From Leptolinea sp964420995 (GTDB lineage: Bacteria > Chloroflexota > Anaerolineae > Anaerolineales > Anaerolineaceae): 64,000 bases of DNA. The notes under the pieces were generated by a model. That model saw only the letters and a list, made by a program, of their open reading frames with translations. It made no database searches and was not told the DNA's origin. Shown here in pieces: positions 9,159-18,100 of this stretch. Where the stretch lies: NCBI GenBank assembly GCA_964420995.1, contig CAYQUX010000016.1, forward strand, positions 1 through 64,000, read 5' to 3'. Both the position numbers and the translations under genes were made by a program. The stretch's first letter is position 1. The number at the start of each line of letters is the position of its first letter.

Positions 9159-9575
9159 TTATTTGGAAACCACTTTGATGGATTTGGGTTTCGCCTCTTC
9201 TGATTTGGGAATGCGCAGGGTCAATACACCATTGGTAATATCTGCTTCCGAACGGGCTGCGTCCAGCGAGTCAGGCAGGGTGATCACCCGGTTGAAACGT
9301 CCGGAAGGTCGTTCATTCAAAAGGTAACGATCTTCGTCGGCGCGATCCACCTTGATCTCACCCTGTATGGTAACTGTCTCATTGATGACCTGAATGTTCA
9401 AGTCCTCGGCACGAATGCCCGGGATAACGGCGGTCAATACGTAGGCCTCATCCTCCGCTTTCACATCAACAGGGATGAAGAGATCACCGTAGGAATCTCT
9501 TACTTCATCTTCCATCCAGCGATGAGTCCAGGGACGACGGGTAACAATTGGGGTACGGGTAAAATAGAGCGTCAT
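9159..9575 (-). CDS. Small heat shock protein, Hsp20/alpha-crystallin family
   Basis: A 138-residue ATP-independent holdase chaperone. The alpha-crystallin domain spans about residues 35-130, with AYVLTAVIPGIRAEDLNIQV, a KVDRADEDRYLLNERPSGRF loop and the diagnostic strand ADITNGVLTLRIPK. The C-terminal tail EEAKPKSIKVV carries an I/V-x-V anchor for oligomer assembly. A GGAGGAAG ribosome site precedes ATG 9575. No CIRCE element is visible upstream; an imperfect palindrome lies at 9594-9610. It is monocistronic, with its own terminator shared with the convergent gene. Confidence 0.93.
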   Translation of the reverse strand: MTLYFTRTPIVTRRPWTHRWMEDEVRDSYGDLFIPVDVKAEDEAYVLTAVIPGIRAEDLNIQVINETVTIQGEIKVDRADEDRYLLNERPSGRFNRVITLPDSLDAARSEADITNGVLTLRIPKSEEAKPKSIKVVSK

Positions 9576-9593
9576 TTTCTTCCTCCAAAATTC

Positions 9594-9610
9594 ACATGGT
9601 TTAAACGTGT
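9594..9610. promoter_or_regulatory. Imperfect palindrome upstream of hsp20
   Basis: The stretch ACATGGTTTAAACGTGT reads as a near-palindrome centred on TTTAAA, about 20 bases before the hsp20 start codon. It could be an operator or simply AT-rich leader sequence. There is no supporting evidence beyond position and symmetry. Confidence 0.25.
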
Positions 9611-9740
9611 TTTATATGGTGATAGTTGTAGGATACGCGATAATTATTGGAGAAATGTAAGAAGAAAATCGGAGATTTATAAGAAAATTTCGGATATCGA
9701 CTTTTTTTTGTGTGGTATGATTTTTCCATTGGAGTGCTGT

Positions 9741-10097
9741 ATGGACGACAAGATCACAATTATTGAGGGGCCGACCCCCACTTTTGAAGAAATCAATGAT
9801 GGATGGGCTCTGGGTTTGAATGAAGGGCCTGTGCTGTATGACCTGGTGATGACCAGAGTGCGTACCTTTAATGGACAGGCATTGGTGGAACGCTGTCACC
9901 GGGCCTGGAATGACCGGTCGAGTGTTTTCCTTCACTACCGCAATGAACTCGGTATGGAAGAGAAAGCTCCGATCATGGCTGCGCGATCTGTAAACACGCA
10001 GGATGGATCTGTTTTATTGTTATGGGTACGACTTGAGTTTGAAGAAACCGCGCCTGAAGCCGGTAAAGACTCTGGAAGTGAGGATCTGGACGAATAA
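9741..10097 (+). CDS. Conserved hypothetical protein, 118 residues
   Basis: A small soluble alpha/beta protein beginning MDDKITIIEGPTPTFEEIND and ending in an acidic tail. It has no motif I recognise; a central stretch runs VMTRVRTFNGQALVERCHRAW and LLLWVRLEFEE. GGAG seven bases before ATG 9741 fixes the start; the open frame continues upstream to 9522 but that part overlaps hsp20 and looks non-coding. It lies two bases upstream of the aminotransferase gene, so the two are co-transcribed and may act in the same pathway. Confidence 0.7.
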   Translation: MDDKITIIEGPTPTFEEINDGWALGLNEGPVLYDLVMTRVRTFNGQALVERCHRAWNDRSSVFLHYRNELGMEEKAPIMAARSVNTQDGSVLLLWVRLEFEETAPEAGKDSGSEDLDE

Positions 10098-10099
10098 CC

Positions 10100-11365
10100 A
10101 TGACATTAAACATCAATCAAATACGAAAAGAGTTCCCTGCCTTAACCCGCCCGGTATTATTTCTTGATAATCCGGGCGGTACTCAAATCACCCGGCGAAG
10201 CCTTGACCGTATTCAGAACTACCTGGTCAATATAAACGCCAATCACGGTGGAGCCTTTGAAACAAGCCGGCTTTCTGACCAATCGATTGAGGAAGCCCGT
10301 CAGGCAGCCGCCGACTTTTTGAACGCGCCCGGTCCGCAGTCCATTGTCTTTGGCGCCAATATGACCACCCTGACTTTCAATATCAGCCGGTCGCTGGCAC
10401 ACACATTTAATCCCGGCGACACCCTGGTCGTTACCCGGTTGGACCACGACGCCAATATCTCACCTTGGCTGTTGGCCGCGGAAGATCGCGGCTGCAAGAT
10501 CCGCTGGGTGGATTTTCACCCGGAAGATTGCACACTTGATGTGGAAGATTTCAAGCGCGCCATGGAAGAAAAACCCCGGTTGGTCGCACTGGGCTACGCG
10601 GCGAATGCTGTTGGGACTATAAATCCGGTAAAAGAGCTGATCAGTCTGGCGCACACGGCTGGAGCGCTGGTTTATATTGATGCCGTGCAATACGCGCCGC
10701 ATGGCCCCATTGATGTTCAAGATCTGGATTGCGATTTTCTCGTCTGCTCTGCCTATAAATACTTCGGTCCGCACGCCGGGGTGCTTTTTGGCCGATACGA
10801 GCTGCTGGATACCCTGAAAGCCTATAAAGTCCGCCCTGCCCCGGCTATGCCACCGGGTAAATTTGAAACCGGCACGGGAAATTTTGAGCATATGGCCGGG
10901 ACACTGGGGGCTTTGGAATATTTTGCGTGGATTGGCTCAACCTTCGGGAGCGAGTTTAAAGAAAACACGCATCAATATACTGGACGCCGCAGGGTATTTA
11001 AACAGGCCATGCAGGCCATCCGCGCCTATGAGTTTGAGATCAGCCGGGAATTCGTCAAACAGCTTGAAGATATTGGTGGACTGAAACTGTACGGCATAAC
11101 AGACCTGACAAAGCTTGATTTTCGTGTGCCGACATTTTCCTTCACACTGGATGGTTGGACTCCGCAGGAGCTTGCCTCCGCGCTGGATAAAGAGAATATT
11201 TACACATGGGACGGAAATTTTTACGCGCTGGCCGTCACTGAACGGCTTGGTTTGGAAGGCAAAGGCGGACTATTGCGTTCTGGCGCAGTGCATTACAACA
11301 CGGTTGAAGAAATCCAACATTTCGGAGAAGTGATCCGTAAACTCGCCCGCATGAAACCCCGTTAA
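10100..11365 (+). CDS. Class V aminotransferase, cysteine-desulfurase-like (VC1184 subfamily type)
   Basis: A 421-residue PLP enzyme. The fold-type I pattern is clear: FLDNPGGTQITRRSLD at the start, the cofactor region ANMTTLTFNISRSLA, the Asp in VYIDAVQYAPHGPIDV, and the Schiff-base Lys in CSAYKYFGPHAG (K220). The AYKYFGPHAG arrangement is typical of the cysteine-desulfurase-like family, not of canonical IscS/SufS. Neither the conserved active-site Cys loop nor Suf scaffold genes are seen nearby, so sulfur transfer is uncertain and it may act on another amino acid. It is preceded at two bases by a hypothetical gene and followed by a long hairpin at 11370-11408. Confidence 0.85.
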   Translation: MTLNINQIRKEFPALTRPVLFLDNPGGTQITRRSLDRIQNYLVNINANHGGAFETSRLSDQSIEEARQAAADFLNAPGPQSIVFGANMTTLTFNISRSLAHTFNPGDTLVVTRLDHDANISPWLLAAEDRGCKIRWVDFHPEDCTLDVEDFKRAMEEKPRLVALGYAANAVGTINPVKELISLAHTAGALVYIDAVQYAPHGPIDVQDLDCDFLVCSAYKYFGPHAGVLFGRYELLDTLKAYKVRPAPAMPPGKFETGTGNFEHMAGTLGALEYFAWIGSTFGSEFKENTHQYTGRRRVFKQAMQAIRAYEFEISREFVKQLEDIGGLKLYGITDLTKLDFRVPTFSFTLDGWTPQELASALDKENIYTWDGNFYALAVTERLGLEGKGGLLRSGAVHYNTVEEIQHFGEVIRKLARMKPR

Positions 11366-11369
11366 AAGA

Positions 11370-11408
11370 GATAAACACCTGGGTGAGGGGGGCACCCAAG
11401 TGCTTATC
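11370..11408 (+). terminator. Hairpin terminator after the aminotransferase gene
   Basis: A 16-bp inverted repeat with two mismatches (arms 11370-11385 and 11393-11408) around a G-rich loop, five bases after the stop codon. The following T-run is weak (a TTTT stretch about ten bases on), so it may be a Rho-independent terminator or a 3'-end stabilising hairpin. Confidence 0.55.
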
Positions 11409-11466
11409 TACCTGCATTTTACATGGTAACCTTATTTTTTGCAAGGGGTTTTTCGCAAATTGTATA

Positions 11467-11540
11467 TGCCCCAGGCGGGAATTGAACCCACAGCCTTAGC
11501 CTTAGGAGTGCTCTGCTCTGTCCATTTGAGCTACTGGGGC
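11467..11540 (-). tRNA. tRNA-Arg (anticodon CCT)
   Basis: The minus strand folds as a 74-nt cloverleaf: 7-bp acceptor stem GCCCCAG/CTGGGGC, D stem GCTC/GAGC, anticodon loop CTCCTAA, T arm GTGGG-TTCAATT-CCCGC, discriminator A. CCA is not encoded. The anticodon CCU decodes AGG. The 5-bp anticodon stem (GAGCA/GGCTA) shows only three Watson-Crick pairs with mismatches at both ends, which is weaker than usual. It lies alone between two protein genes. Confidence 0.9.
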
Positions 11541-11586
11541 TTTCAACCGGATTATAGCATCTCAAGCTAAAAATTCAAATAAAAAA

Positions 11587-11617
11587 AAGGGAGAGGACGG
11601 AATTTCACCTCTCCCTT
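11587..11617 (-). terminator. Rho-independent terminator of the lipoprotein gene
   Basis: A perfect 10-bp stem (AAGGGAGAGG / CCTCTCCCTT) with an 11-base loop. On the minus strand it is followed directly by eight T residues, a textbook terminator for the 11638-12549 gene. Confidence 0.9.
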
Positions 11618-11637
11618 CTTCGATCATTCCCTGGAAG

Positions 11638-12549
11638 TTACGGGGTGGTTACAGAATAGTAATCCCAATGAATGACTACCGGTAGATAGGTGGCTGACAT
11701 AACACCCAGACCAACCATGCCACCGCCTTTGATGTCGATGTTGTTGGTTTCCAGAATCTTCAATCCATTGACCTCATACGTCAATTTGGTGCCAACGCAA
11801 CTAAACTTGGAAACATTGTCGCCGGAGGGTTTGACCAGTTTCTGTTTGGCAACGCCCTTCTTAATTGAAACATAGGGATTTTTGTATGGATCATCATCGC
11901 GAATACTCTTATCATAGCGAAGCATTTGCCATTCGCCCTGGGAAGAGATACGGAATTCATACCAGCTTGAGTTGTCTTCTGCCGCACGGCAGATCAGAGC
12001 GACACCGTTCATGCTCTGACCGTTGCTTTTCCATTTCGCCTCAATGACAGCGTCTTCCGTGTTGGAACCTTTTACAAATTTGTAAATATAGGTTTCATTA
12101 TCGCGAAGATTGAAGACCATAATACCATCTTGAACAGACGAAGGTTCGGTCTGCATCCGGTCCCGGGTGGTTGCCTGTGTCGTGGTAACCAGGTCATCGG
12201 TGAAGTTGTCGTTGGCGATATCAAATTCGTCACGGAAGTTGAAACCTTCTGCCTGCTCCGGGGCGGCTTCTTCCTCGGGAACAACTTCTTCAGCAGGAGC
12301 GGCTTCCTCGACAGGGGCAGCCTCTTCTACAGGGGCGGCTGGTTCTGCGGGTGCCACTGGTTCGGCTGGCATCACTTCAACTGTCGGTTCCGGCTGCGCG
12401 GGCTGGGCAGGTTCAACAGGCTGGGCAGGTTGTTCAACGGTGGGTTCTACCACGACCTCTTCGACTTTGGCAGTTTTTCCGCCTGGTAAAGCACAGGCAG
12501 ATAACACCAGAACCATGACCATTCCAATTAGCAAAATCCTTTTATACAT
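11638..12549 (-). CDS. Lipoprotein with Pro/Glu/Ala-rich spacer and LamG/DUF1080-like domain
   Basis: A 303-residue surface protein. The signal peptide MYKRILLIGMVMVLVLSACA contains a lipobox. Residues 25-105 are a low-complexity spacer of repeated PAEP/PVEEAAP units, likely a wall-spanning stalk. Residues 105-300 form a predicted beta-sandwich beginning NFRDEFDIANDNF and containing NGVALICRAAEDNSSWYEFRI, similar in plan to the protein at 5148-5993. AGGAGGAG precedes ATG 12549. No enzymatic residues can be assigned. It has its own terminator; upstream lies a structured RNA candidate on the same strand with its own terminator, so this gene is transcribed separately. Confidence 0.8.
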   Translation of the reverse strand: MYKRILLIGMVMVLVLSACALPGGKTAKVEEVVVEPTVEQPAQPVEPAQPAQPEPTVEVMPAEPVAPAEPAAPVEEAAPVEEAAPAEEVVPEEEAAPEQAEGFNFRDEFDIANDNFTDDLVTTTQATTRDRMQTEPSSVQDGIMVFNLRDNETYIYKFVKGSNTEDAVIEAKWKSNGQSMNGVALICRAAEDNSSWYEFRISSQGEWQMLRYDKSIRDDDPYKNPYVSIKKGVAKQKLVKPSGDNVSKFSCVGTKLTYEVNGLKILETNNIDIKGGGMVGLGVMSATYLPVVIHWDYYSVTTP

Positions 12550-12667
12550 TTCTCCTCCTATTTGTTTTCCAGGTGAATTGCTGTTGTAAAGGTATCGACC
12601 TTGTTGTCTGGATAAAAAACATTCCCCAACAGTCTTATTACAAAATTATTATACCTACAATTTATAA

Positions 12668-12917
12668 AAGAAAAAGAAGCCCGAGTCAATAACGGGCTTC
12701 TTAATTTCCAACATGGACGACTTTCAGGGACGAATACATAAGGACGCATATCCTGCAATCAGGAGCCGCCATGTAAGGTCGGCGCGTCAAAACCAAACAC
12801 GGATTGCCTTCTAACAATCCAACACGAGGCAGTGAATGCCTTCTACCTCTGAGAATATAGGTTTTTGGAGAACTAACCTCCATCCCTGGTGTCCTCAACT
12901 GTGAAAGCCGCCCATGC
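12668..12917 (-). ncRNA. Candidate structured ncRNA (possibly 6S-like)
   Basis: No protein gene fits here. On the minus strand a sigma-70-like promoter (TTGAAA, 17-bp spacer, TAAAGT) predicts a start near 12917. The transcript ends at a hairpin terminator at 12702-12674. The 5' segment 12915-12902 pairs with 12726-12713 over 14 continuous base pairs including GU pairs, closing a domain of about 200 nt. Inside are small hairpins such as GGATTG/CAATCC and TCCTG/CAGGA, and a GAGGAC/GTCCTT helix just inside the closing stem. End-to-end pairing with a bubble recalls 6S RNA, but no conserved 6S sequence is evident. It is not tmRNA, RNase P RNA or SRP RNA by motif. Confidence 0.6.
12674..12702 (-). 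terminator. Rho-independent terminator of the ncRNA candidate
   Basis: A perfect 10-bp stem (AAGAAGCCCG / CGGGCTTCTT) with a 9-base loop, followed on the minus strand by TTTTTCTTTT. No protein gene upstream could use it except an untranslated transcript starting near 12917. Confidence 0.85.
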
Positions 12918-12923
12918 ATTCAC

Positions 12924-12952
12924 ACTTTAGCACACCCGAACCCGGTTTTCAA
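12924..12952 (-). promoter_or_regulatory. Promoter of the ncRNA candidate
   Basis: On the minus strand TTGAAA (12952-12947) and TAAAGT (12929-12924) are separated by exactly 17 bp, and TGC just before the -10 box gives an extended -10 match. The predicted start falls about two bases before the 14-bp closing stem. Confidence 0.6.
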
Positions 12953-13024
12953 CAGACCTGAAAAAACTCTTAATGTGCTGTCAGATGTCTGATGGTATGT
13001 GGAAGGGAGTTTCTCTTAATATCA

Positions 13025-14260
13025 TCACCTGTGTGATCGTGCCAGAAGATCATCTTCGTTGTATAACCTTTTAAGCAACAGGAAGGCAAACACGCTGATC
13101 AAACCGATCACCCCACCCCCGTACCAGATGGCCTGCGGTTTCCAGATATCGGAAAGAAGGCCTCCCAGAACAGGGCCGACCCCCATTGAAATTCCCCATG
13201 TAAGGGTGTACAGGCTCATATACCGGCCGCGCATATCGGCAGGCGCCATATTGGCAATGAATGTGCTGGATGTGGGCATCAGGATCATCTCGCCAATGGT
13301 TAAAAGAACCATGGCCGCCCAGAATCCCCAGAAACCGGTCATGAAGCCCATCCCCAAAGTTGCCAGTCCATAACAGACGGAACCCAGTGCCATCATTTTG
13401 AAGGTGGAACGCCTGCGGGTGAGGTCAGTTATCCACAATTGCATCAAAACGATCATCAGCCCGTTGGTTGTTGGCAGGTATCCATACAGGCTTTCTGATA
13501 TGCCATATTGCTGCTTGCTGTATACAGGAAGCAATATCCAGACCAGAGCGGCGCAAAGTTGGATAAGCGCGAAAAGGGACACATAGTACATGAATGGCCT
13601 GTCGCGGAATATCGTCAGGTAGCCGCCCAGTTTTTCCGCAGGTTGTTTTACTGATTCTACTTTTTTGACTGGTTGAGATGGAAGTGTTTCTTTTCCAACG
13701 ATCAACATCATCAAACCATACGTGCACATCCCAGCCGCCGCGCACAGAAAAGCAATGAAATAAGAAGATGAAGCCAGGAAACCACCGATGGCCGGCCCGA
13801 TGGAAACACCAAGGTTGTTGCTCAGGCGCAGCAGGGAGTAGGCATTAATTCGATTTTCTTCGGGCACCAGATCGGCAAGCATGGCATCTGCCCCCACCCG
13901 GAACAGCGGATTAAATGAACCGGCCAGTGCCGAAGTGAGTGAGAATTGCCAGTACGTCGTCGCGTTTCCATAAAGCAAATAAACCAGACCATTCCCCAGC
14001 AGACTGATCACCATCACCCATTTACGGCCTATGCGGTCGGTGACCGGACCGGCGATGAATGTAAAAATAATGGCCATGGCGGAATTAATGGTCATTATGC
14101 TGGCGGCTGCCGTCAAAGGCAGATGCAGGCGTTCGCTGACATACACCATCAGAAACGGCCAGATCATACTGGAACCGATGGTGCTGATCAACAATCCCCA
14201 GAAAAGAAGCCAGAACTGGCGGGGATATTCCCTTCTGGCGGTCTGAAAGCTCTCTATCAT
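13025..14260 (-). CDS. MFS transporter
   Basis: A 411-residue major facilitator with about 12 predicted transmembrane helices. The loop 2-3 signature GPVTDRIGRKWVMVISLL matches the GxxxDRxGRK pattern of drug:H+ antiporters and sugar transporters. Pairs such as LSNNLGVSIGPAIGGFL in helix 5 resemble the motif C of efflux pumps. A central cytoplasmic loop (PSQPVKKVESVKQPAEKLGG) separates the halves. The substrate is not evident. It stands alone, divergent from the B3/B4 gene. A weak efflux assignment rests on motif C only. Confidence 0.88.
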   Translation of the reverse strand: MIESFQTARREYPRQFWLLFWGLLISTIGSSMIWPFLMVYVSERLHLPLTAAASIMTINSAMAIIFTFIAGPVTDRIGRKWVMVISLLGNGLVYLLYGNATTYWQFSLTSALAGSFNPLFRVGADAMLADLVPEENRINAYSLLRLSNNLGVSIGPAIGGFLASSSYFIAFLCAAAGMCTYGLMMLIVGKETLPSQPVKKVESVKQPAEKLGGYLTIFRDRPFMYYVSLFALIQLCAALVWILLPVYSKQQYGISESLYGYLPTTNGLMIVLMQLWITDLTRRRSTFKMMALGSVCYGLATLGMGFMTGFWGFWAAMVLLTIGEMILMPTSSTFIANMAPADMRGRYMSLYTLTWGISMGVGPVLGGLLSDIWKPQAIWYGGGVIGLISVFAFLLLKRLYNEDDLLARSHR

Positions 14261-14381
14261 GGTGGGTCACAAAAAAGCAGAAATTAAAACAGGTCAGTCA
14301 TCATACCAGAAAAAACGTCTTATAGATATCACTTAAGAAAGCCTGATAAAATGTAAAACCAACGTAGAGAAAGAGGGAAAC

Positions 14382-15065
14382 ATGAGCGCCTTTCAATATG
14401 ATGATGACATAATTGCTCGATATCCATTATTAGCCGGTGGGGTGATTCTGGGCACAGGCCTGAAAAACACTCCATCCACACCGCAGGTTATGGATCTGTA
14501 TCTGGCTGAGCAGAAAAAAGTGATTGAAAAAATTGGCAGCACGCCCTTGAGCGAACTGCCCACATTGGCCGGCTGGCGCGCGGCTTTCCGGTCTTTTGGG
14601 GTTGACCCCACCGGTTACCGCAGCGCGGCGGAAGCCCTGCTACGGCGGCTGACGAAAAAAGGGGATATTCCATCCATAAATATGATCGTTGACCTGTGTA
14701 ACCTGGTCAGCATTCGCTATGGCCTGCCGGTGGCGGCCATCGACAGAAGGAACATCAACGGAACGATTACTGTCCGTTTTGCCCGCGGTGATGAGGTCTT
14801 TGTGAATTTGAACCAGTCTGAGGCTGACCATCCGGCACCCGGTGAAGTGATCTTTACCGATGAGAAGGATGTGGTGATTGCCCGCCGGTGGTGCTGGCGC
14901 CAAAGCGAAGAAAGCGCCGCGCGCGAAGAAATCACGGATGTTCTTATTACGATCGAAGCCCAGAATGAAGGCGGAAAAGAACTGGTCAAAAATGCAGTTA
15001 ATGAGTTGAAAGAATTATTATGCTCTTATCTTGGTGGAAAATTCTCAACCCAATTTCTTCCTTAA
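14382..15065 (+). CDS. B3/B4 tRNA-binding-domain protein
   Basis: A 227-residue stand-alone B3/B4 domain like that of phenylalanyl-tRNA synthetase beta subunit. Typical blocks are AFRSFGVDPTGYRSAAEALLRR, NMIVDLCNLVSIRYGLPVAAID and the late GEVIFTDEKDVVIARRW with paired Trp-Arg. Free-standing B3/4 proteins are suspected of editing or amino-acid-related roles, not proven. GAGAAAGAGGGAAAC before ATG 14382 gives a plausible ribosome site. It is 130 bp upstream of dnaE, which has its own promoter signal. Confidence 0.82.
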   Translation: MSAFQYDDDIIARYPLLAGGVILGTGLKNTPSTPQVMDLYLAEQKKVIEKIGSTPLSELPTLAGWRAAFRSFGVDPTGYRSAAEALLRRLTKKGDIPSINMIVDLCNLVSIRYGLPVAAIDRRNINGTITVRFARGDEVFVNLNQSEADHPAPGEVIFTDEKDVVIARRWCWRQSEESAAREEITDVLITIEAQNEGGKELVKNAVNELKELLCSYLGGKFSTQFLP

Positions 15066-15134
15066 AACATTTAATTCTTTAATACTTAAGATGCCTGTTA
15101 CACCATACAGGTGATCTTTATCCACAATCCGTAA

Positions 15135-15143
15135 TGCTATAAT
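15135..15143 (+). promoter_or_regulatory. Extended -10 element upstream of dnaE
   Basis: TGCTATAAT at 15135-15143 is a consensus extended -10 box, about 50 bases before the dnaE start codon. The -35 region (TCTTTA at correct distance) is poor, as is common for extended -10 promoters. Confidence 0.5.
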
Positions 15144-15192
15144 CTTTACGACCATTCACATATCCTGAACGGGTATAAACCTGTAGCTATTT

Positions 15193-18100
15193 ATGTCATT
15201 CGTCCACCTTCACGTCCACTCCGAATACTCGCTGCTTGATGGCTTTAGCAACATCAAGAAGTTGATTAAACGCACTAAAGAACTGGAAATGCCGGCCATC
15301 GCCCTGACGGATCATGGGACGATGCACGGCATAATTGAGTTTTACAATGCTGCCATTGGTGCAGGCGTGAAACCCATTCTGGGGATTGAAGCCTACCTCG
15401 CCGCCCGCGGCATGAAAGATCGAGACCCCAACCTGGACCGCAGTTCCACGCATCTTTTGCTGCTGGCTGAAAACCTGACCGGTTACCGAAATCTGCTGAA
15501 GCTGGCCAGCGCGGCTCAACTGGATGGTTTCTACTATTACCCCCGTATTGACCGGGAATTGCTGGCGCAGCATGCCGAGGGGTTGATTGCCACCACCGGA
15601 TGCCTGGCATCGGAAATTTCACGCACCATTCTGGAAAAAGGCGAGGATGCCGCCCGCAAGAAATTGGATTGGTATTACGACGTGTTTGGCGCGGACAATT
15701 TCTTCATGGAATTACAGCAGCACAACATTCCAGAGCTGGAACAATTGAATAAAACACTTCTCAGCCTGGGCCCGCGTTACCAGGCGCGTTATGTGGCTAC
15801 CAATGATGTGCACTATATCAACAACGGTGACGCCCGCCTGCAGGATGTGCTTCTGGCCATCCAGACCAACACGACATTAAATGACCCCAAACGGATGCGC
15901 ATGTCCGATCCTACATACTACCTGCGAACACCGCAGGAGATGCAGGACATTTTCAACGCTGTTCCCGAGTCGTTAACCAACACCATCCTCATCGCGGAAC
16001 GCTGCAACGTAGACCTGACTCCCGAGGGATATCACCTGCCGGTTTTCCCTGTGCCAGAAGGATTTACGGCCGAAACATACCTGCGGCATCTCTGTGAGGA
16101 AGGTTTGAGCCGAAGATATGGCAGCCGGGCAGCTGACCCCAAAGTGCGCGAACGTCTGGAATATGAACTGGGCGTCATTCACACTATGGGTTTTGATGCC
16201 TACTTTTTGATTGTGTGGGACCTTTGCCGTTATGCCCGTGAAGTAGGTATCTGGTACAACGCCCGTGGTTCTGCGGCTGGCTCCATGGTCGCCTACACGC
16301 TGGACATCACCATGGTCGAACCAATCAATCATGGTTTGATTTTCGAACGTTTCTTAAATCCACACCGCATCAGCATGCCCGATATTGACCTCGATTTTCA
16401 GGATGATCTGCGGCCCAGGGTACTGGAGTATTGCGCCCATCGTTATGGTGAAGACCGCGTGGCACAGATCATCACCTTTGGCACCATGGGCGCGCGCGGC
16501 GCCTTGCGTGATGTCGGCCGGGTGATGGATATTCCCCTTTCTGAAGTGGACCGTGTGGCAAAAATGATCCCCAATGTCGGCGCCGGAGCCATGACCATTG
16601 CCGAAGCAATGGAATCCGTTCCCGAATTCAAGACCGCTTACGAAGAGGGGACGTATCTTAAGGAATTGATCGAAACCGCCCGGGATATGGAAGGCGTGGT
16701 ACGCAACGCGGGCACGCACGCTGCCGGCGTGATCATCGCCGACCAGCCGATCGTCAATGTGGTTCCGCTGCACCGCCCAACCAGTGGTTCAGATGAAAGC
16801 CCCATCAAGGTGGTCACCCAGTTTGACATGGGTGTTCTGGATGCCCAGCGCCTGTTGAAAGTTGACTTCCTTGGCCTGGCCACGCTGACCATCATGGCGC
16901 GCGCCACTGAATTGATCTACCAGCGGCATAATATCCGTTTCAACCTTCAGAACATCCCCACAGATGATCCGGAAACCTTCGACTTCATCAGCAAAGGCCA
17001 TACCGCCGGGATATTCCAACTGGAAGGTAACGGGATGACCCGTTATATCACCCAGATGCACCCGGAAAACCTGGACAATGTGATCGCCATGGTTGCCCTT
17101 TACCGACCCGGACCCATGGATTTCATCCCCATGTATATCAAACGTATGCATGGTGAAGAAAAGGTCTCCTACCGGCACCCCATGCTGGAGCCAACCTTTA
17201 AAGAGACTTATGGGATTCCGATCTATCAGGAACAGTTGATGATCGCGGCCATGAATCTGGCCGGATATACCGCTTCTGAAGCGGACGAGCTGCGGAAAGC
17301 CATCTCCAAGAAAAACGCGGAGGCATTGAAAAAACACCGCGCGAAGTTTATTGAAGGTTCCAAAAAGAATGATATTGCCGAAGAAACAGCGACGGCGATA
17401 TTTGAAGACTGGGAAAATTTCGCGCGCTACGGCTTCAATAAGAGCCATGCCGCTGACTATGGTGTGATTGCCGTTGAAACGGCTTATTTAAAGACTCATT
17501 ACACCATTGAATATATGACAGCGCTGCTTTCCGCTTCGAAAAACGAAACGGAAAAAGTAGCCTTCTATATCGCCGACTGCCGAACATTGGGAATCAACGT
17601 ACTCCCTCCGGATATTAACGCCAGCGGGTGGGATTTCACCATTGAGGATTGCGAAGGCAAGTGCAGCGAGATCCGCTTTGGTCTGGGAGCTATCAAGAAT
17701 GTGGGTCTCGGACCGGTTGAGACCATTATCGCGGTTCGCAATGAGGGCGGCCGTTTCAAGGATCTTAATAATTTCGCCCGCCGTGTTGATCTGCGCGCGG
17801 TCGGCCGCCGGCCGCTCGAATCGATGATCAAAGTGGGCGCGCTGGATTCGTTCGGAAATCGGGGCGCGCTTCTACAGGCTCTGGATCAAATCATCTCTGT
17901 CAGCGGCAGTCATTTTAAAGCCGCGCAGAGCGGACAGATGACCTTCTTCGGTTCCATTCAGGGTGTTGAGGAACATATTGTGCTGCCCATGGTGGCCGAT
18001 GTCGACCGCCGGGAAAAACTGGACTGGGAAAAAGAATTGATCGGTCTGTATGTGTCCGATCATCCGTTGTCACCTTACATGGCGTATATGACAGAAGCAG

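Noticed and set aside
9576..9740. CIRCE (HrcA) operator upstream of hsp20
   Set aside because: No TTAGCACTC-N9-GAGTGCTAA match; only an unrelated imperfect palindrome is present.
12130..12589. Long plus-strand frames over the lipoprotein stalk
   Set aside because: They are shadows of the low-complexity Pro/Glu/Ala repeat, which opens all antisense frames.
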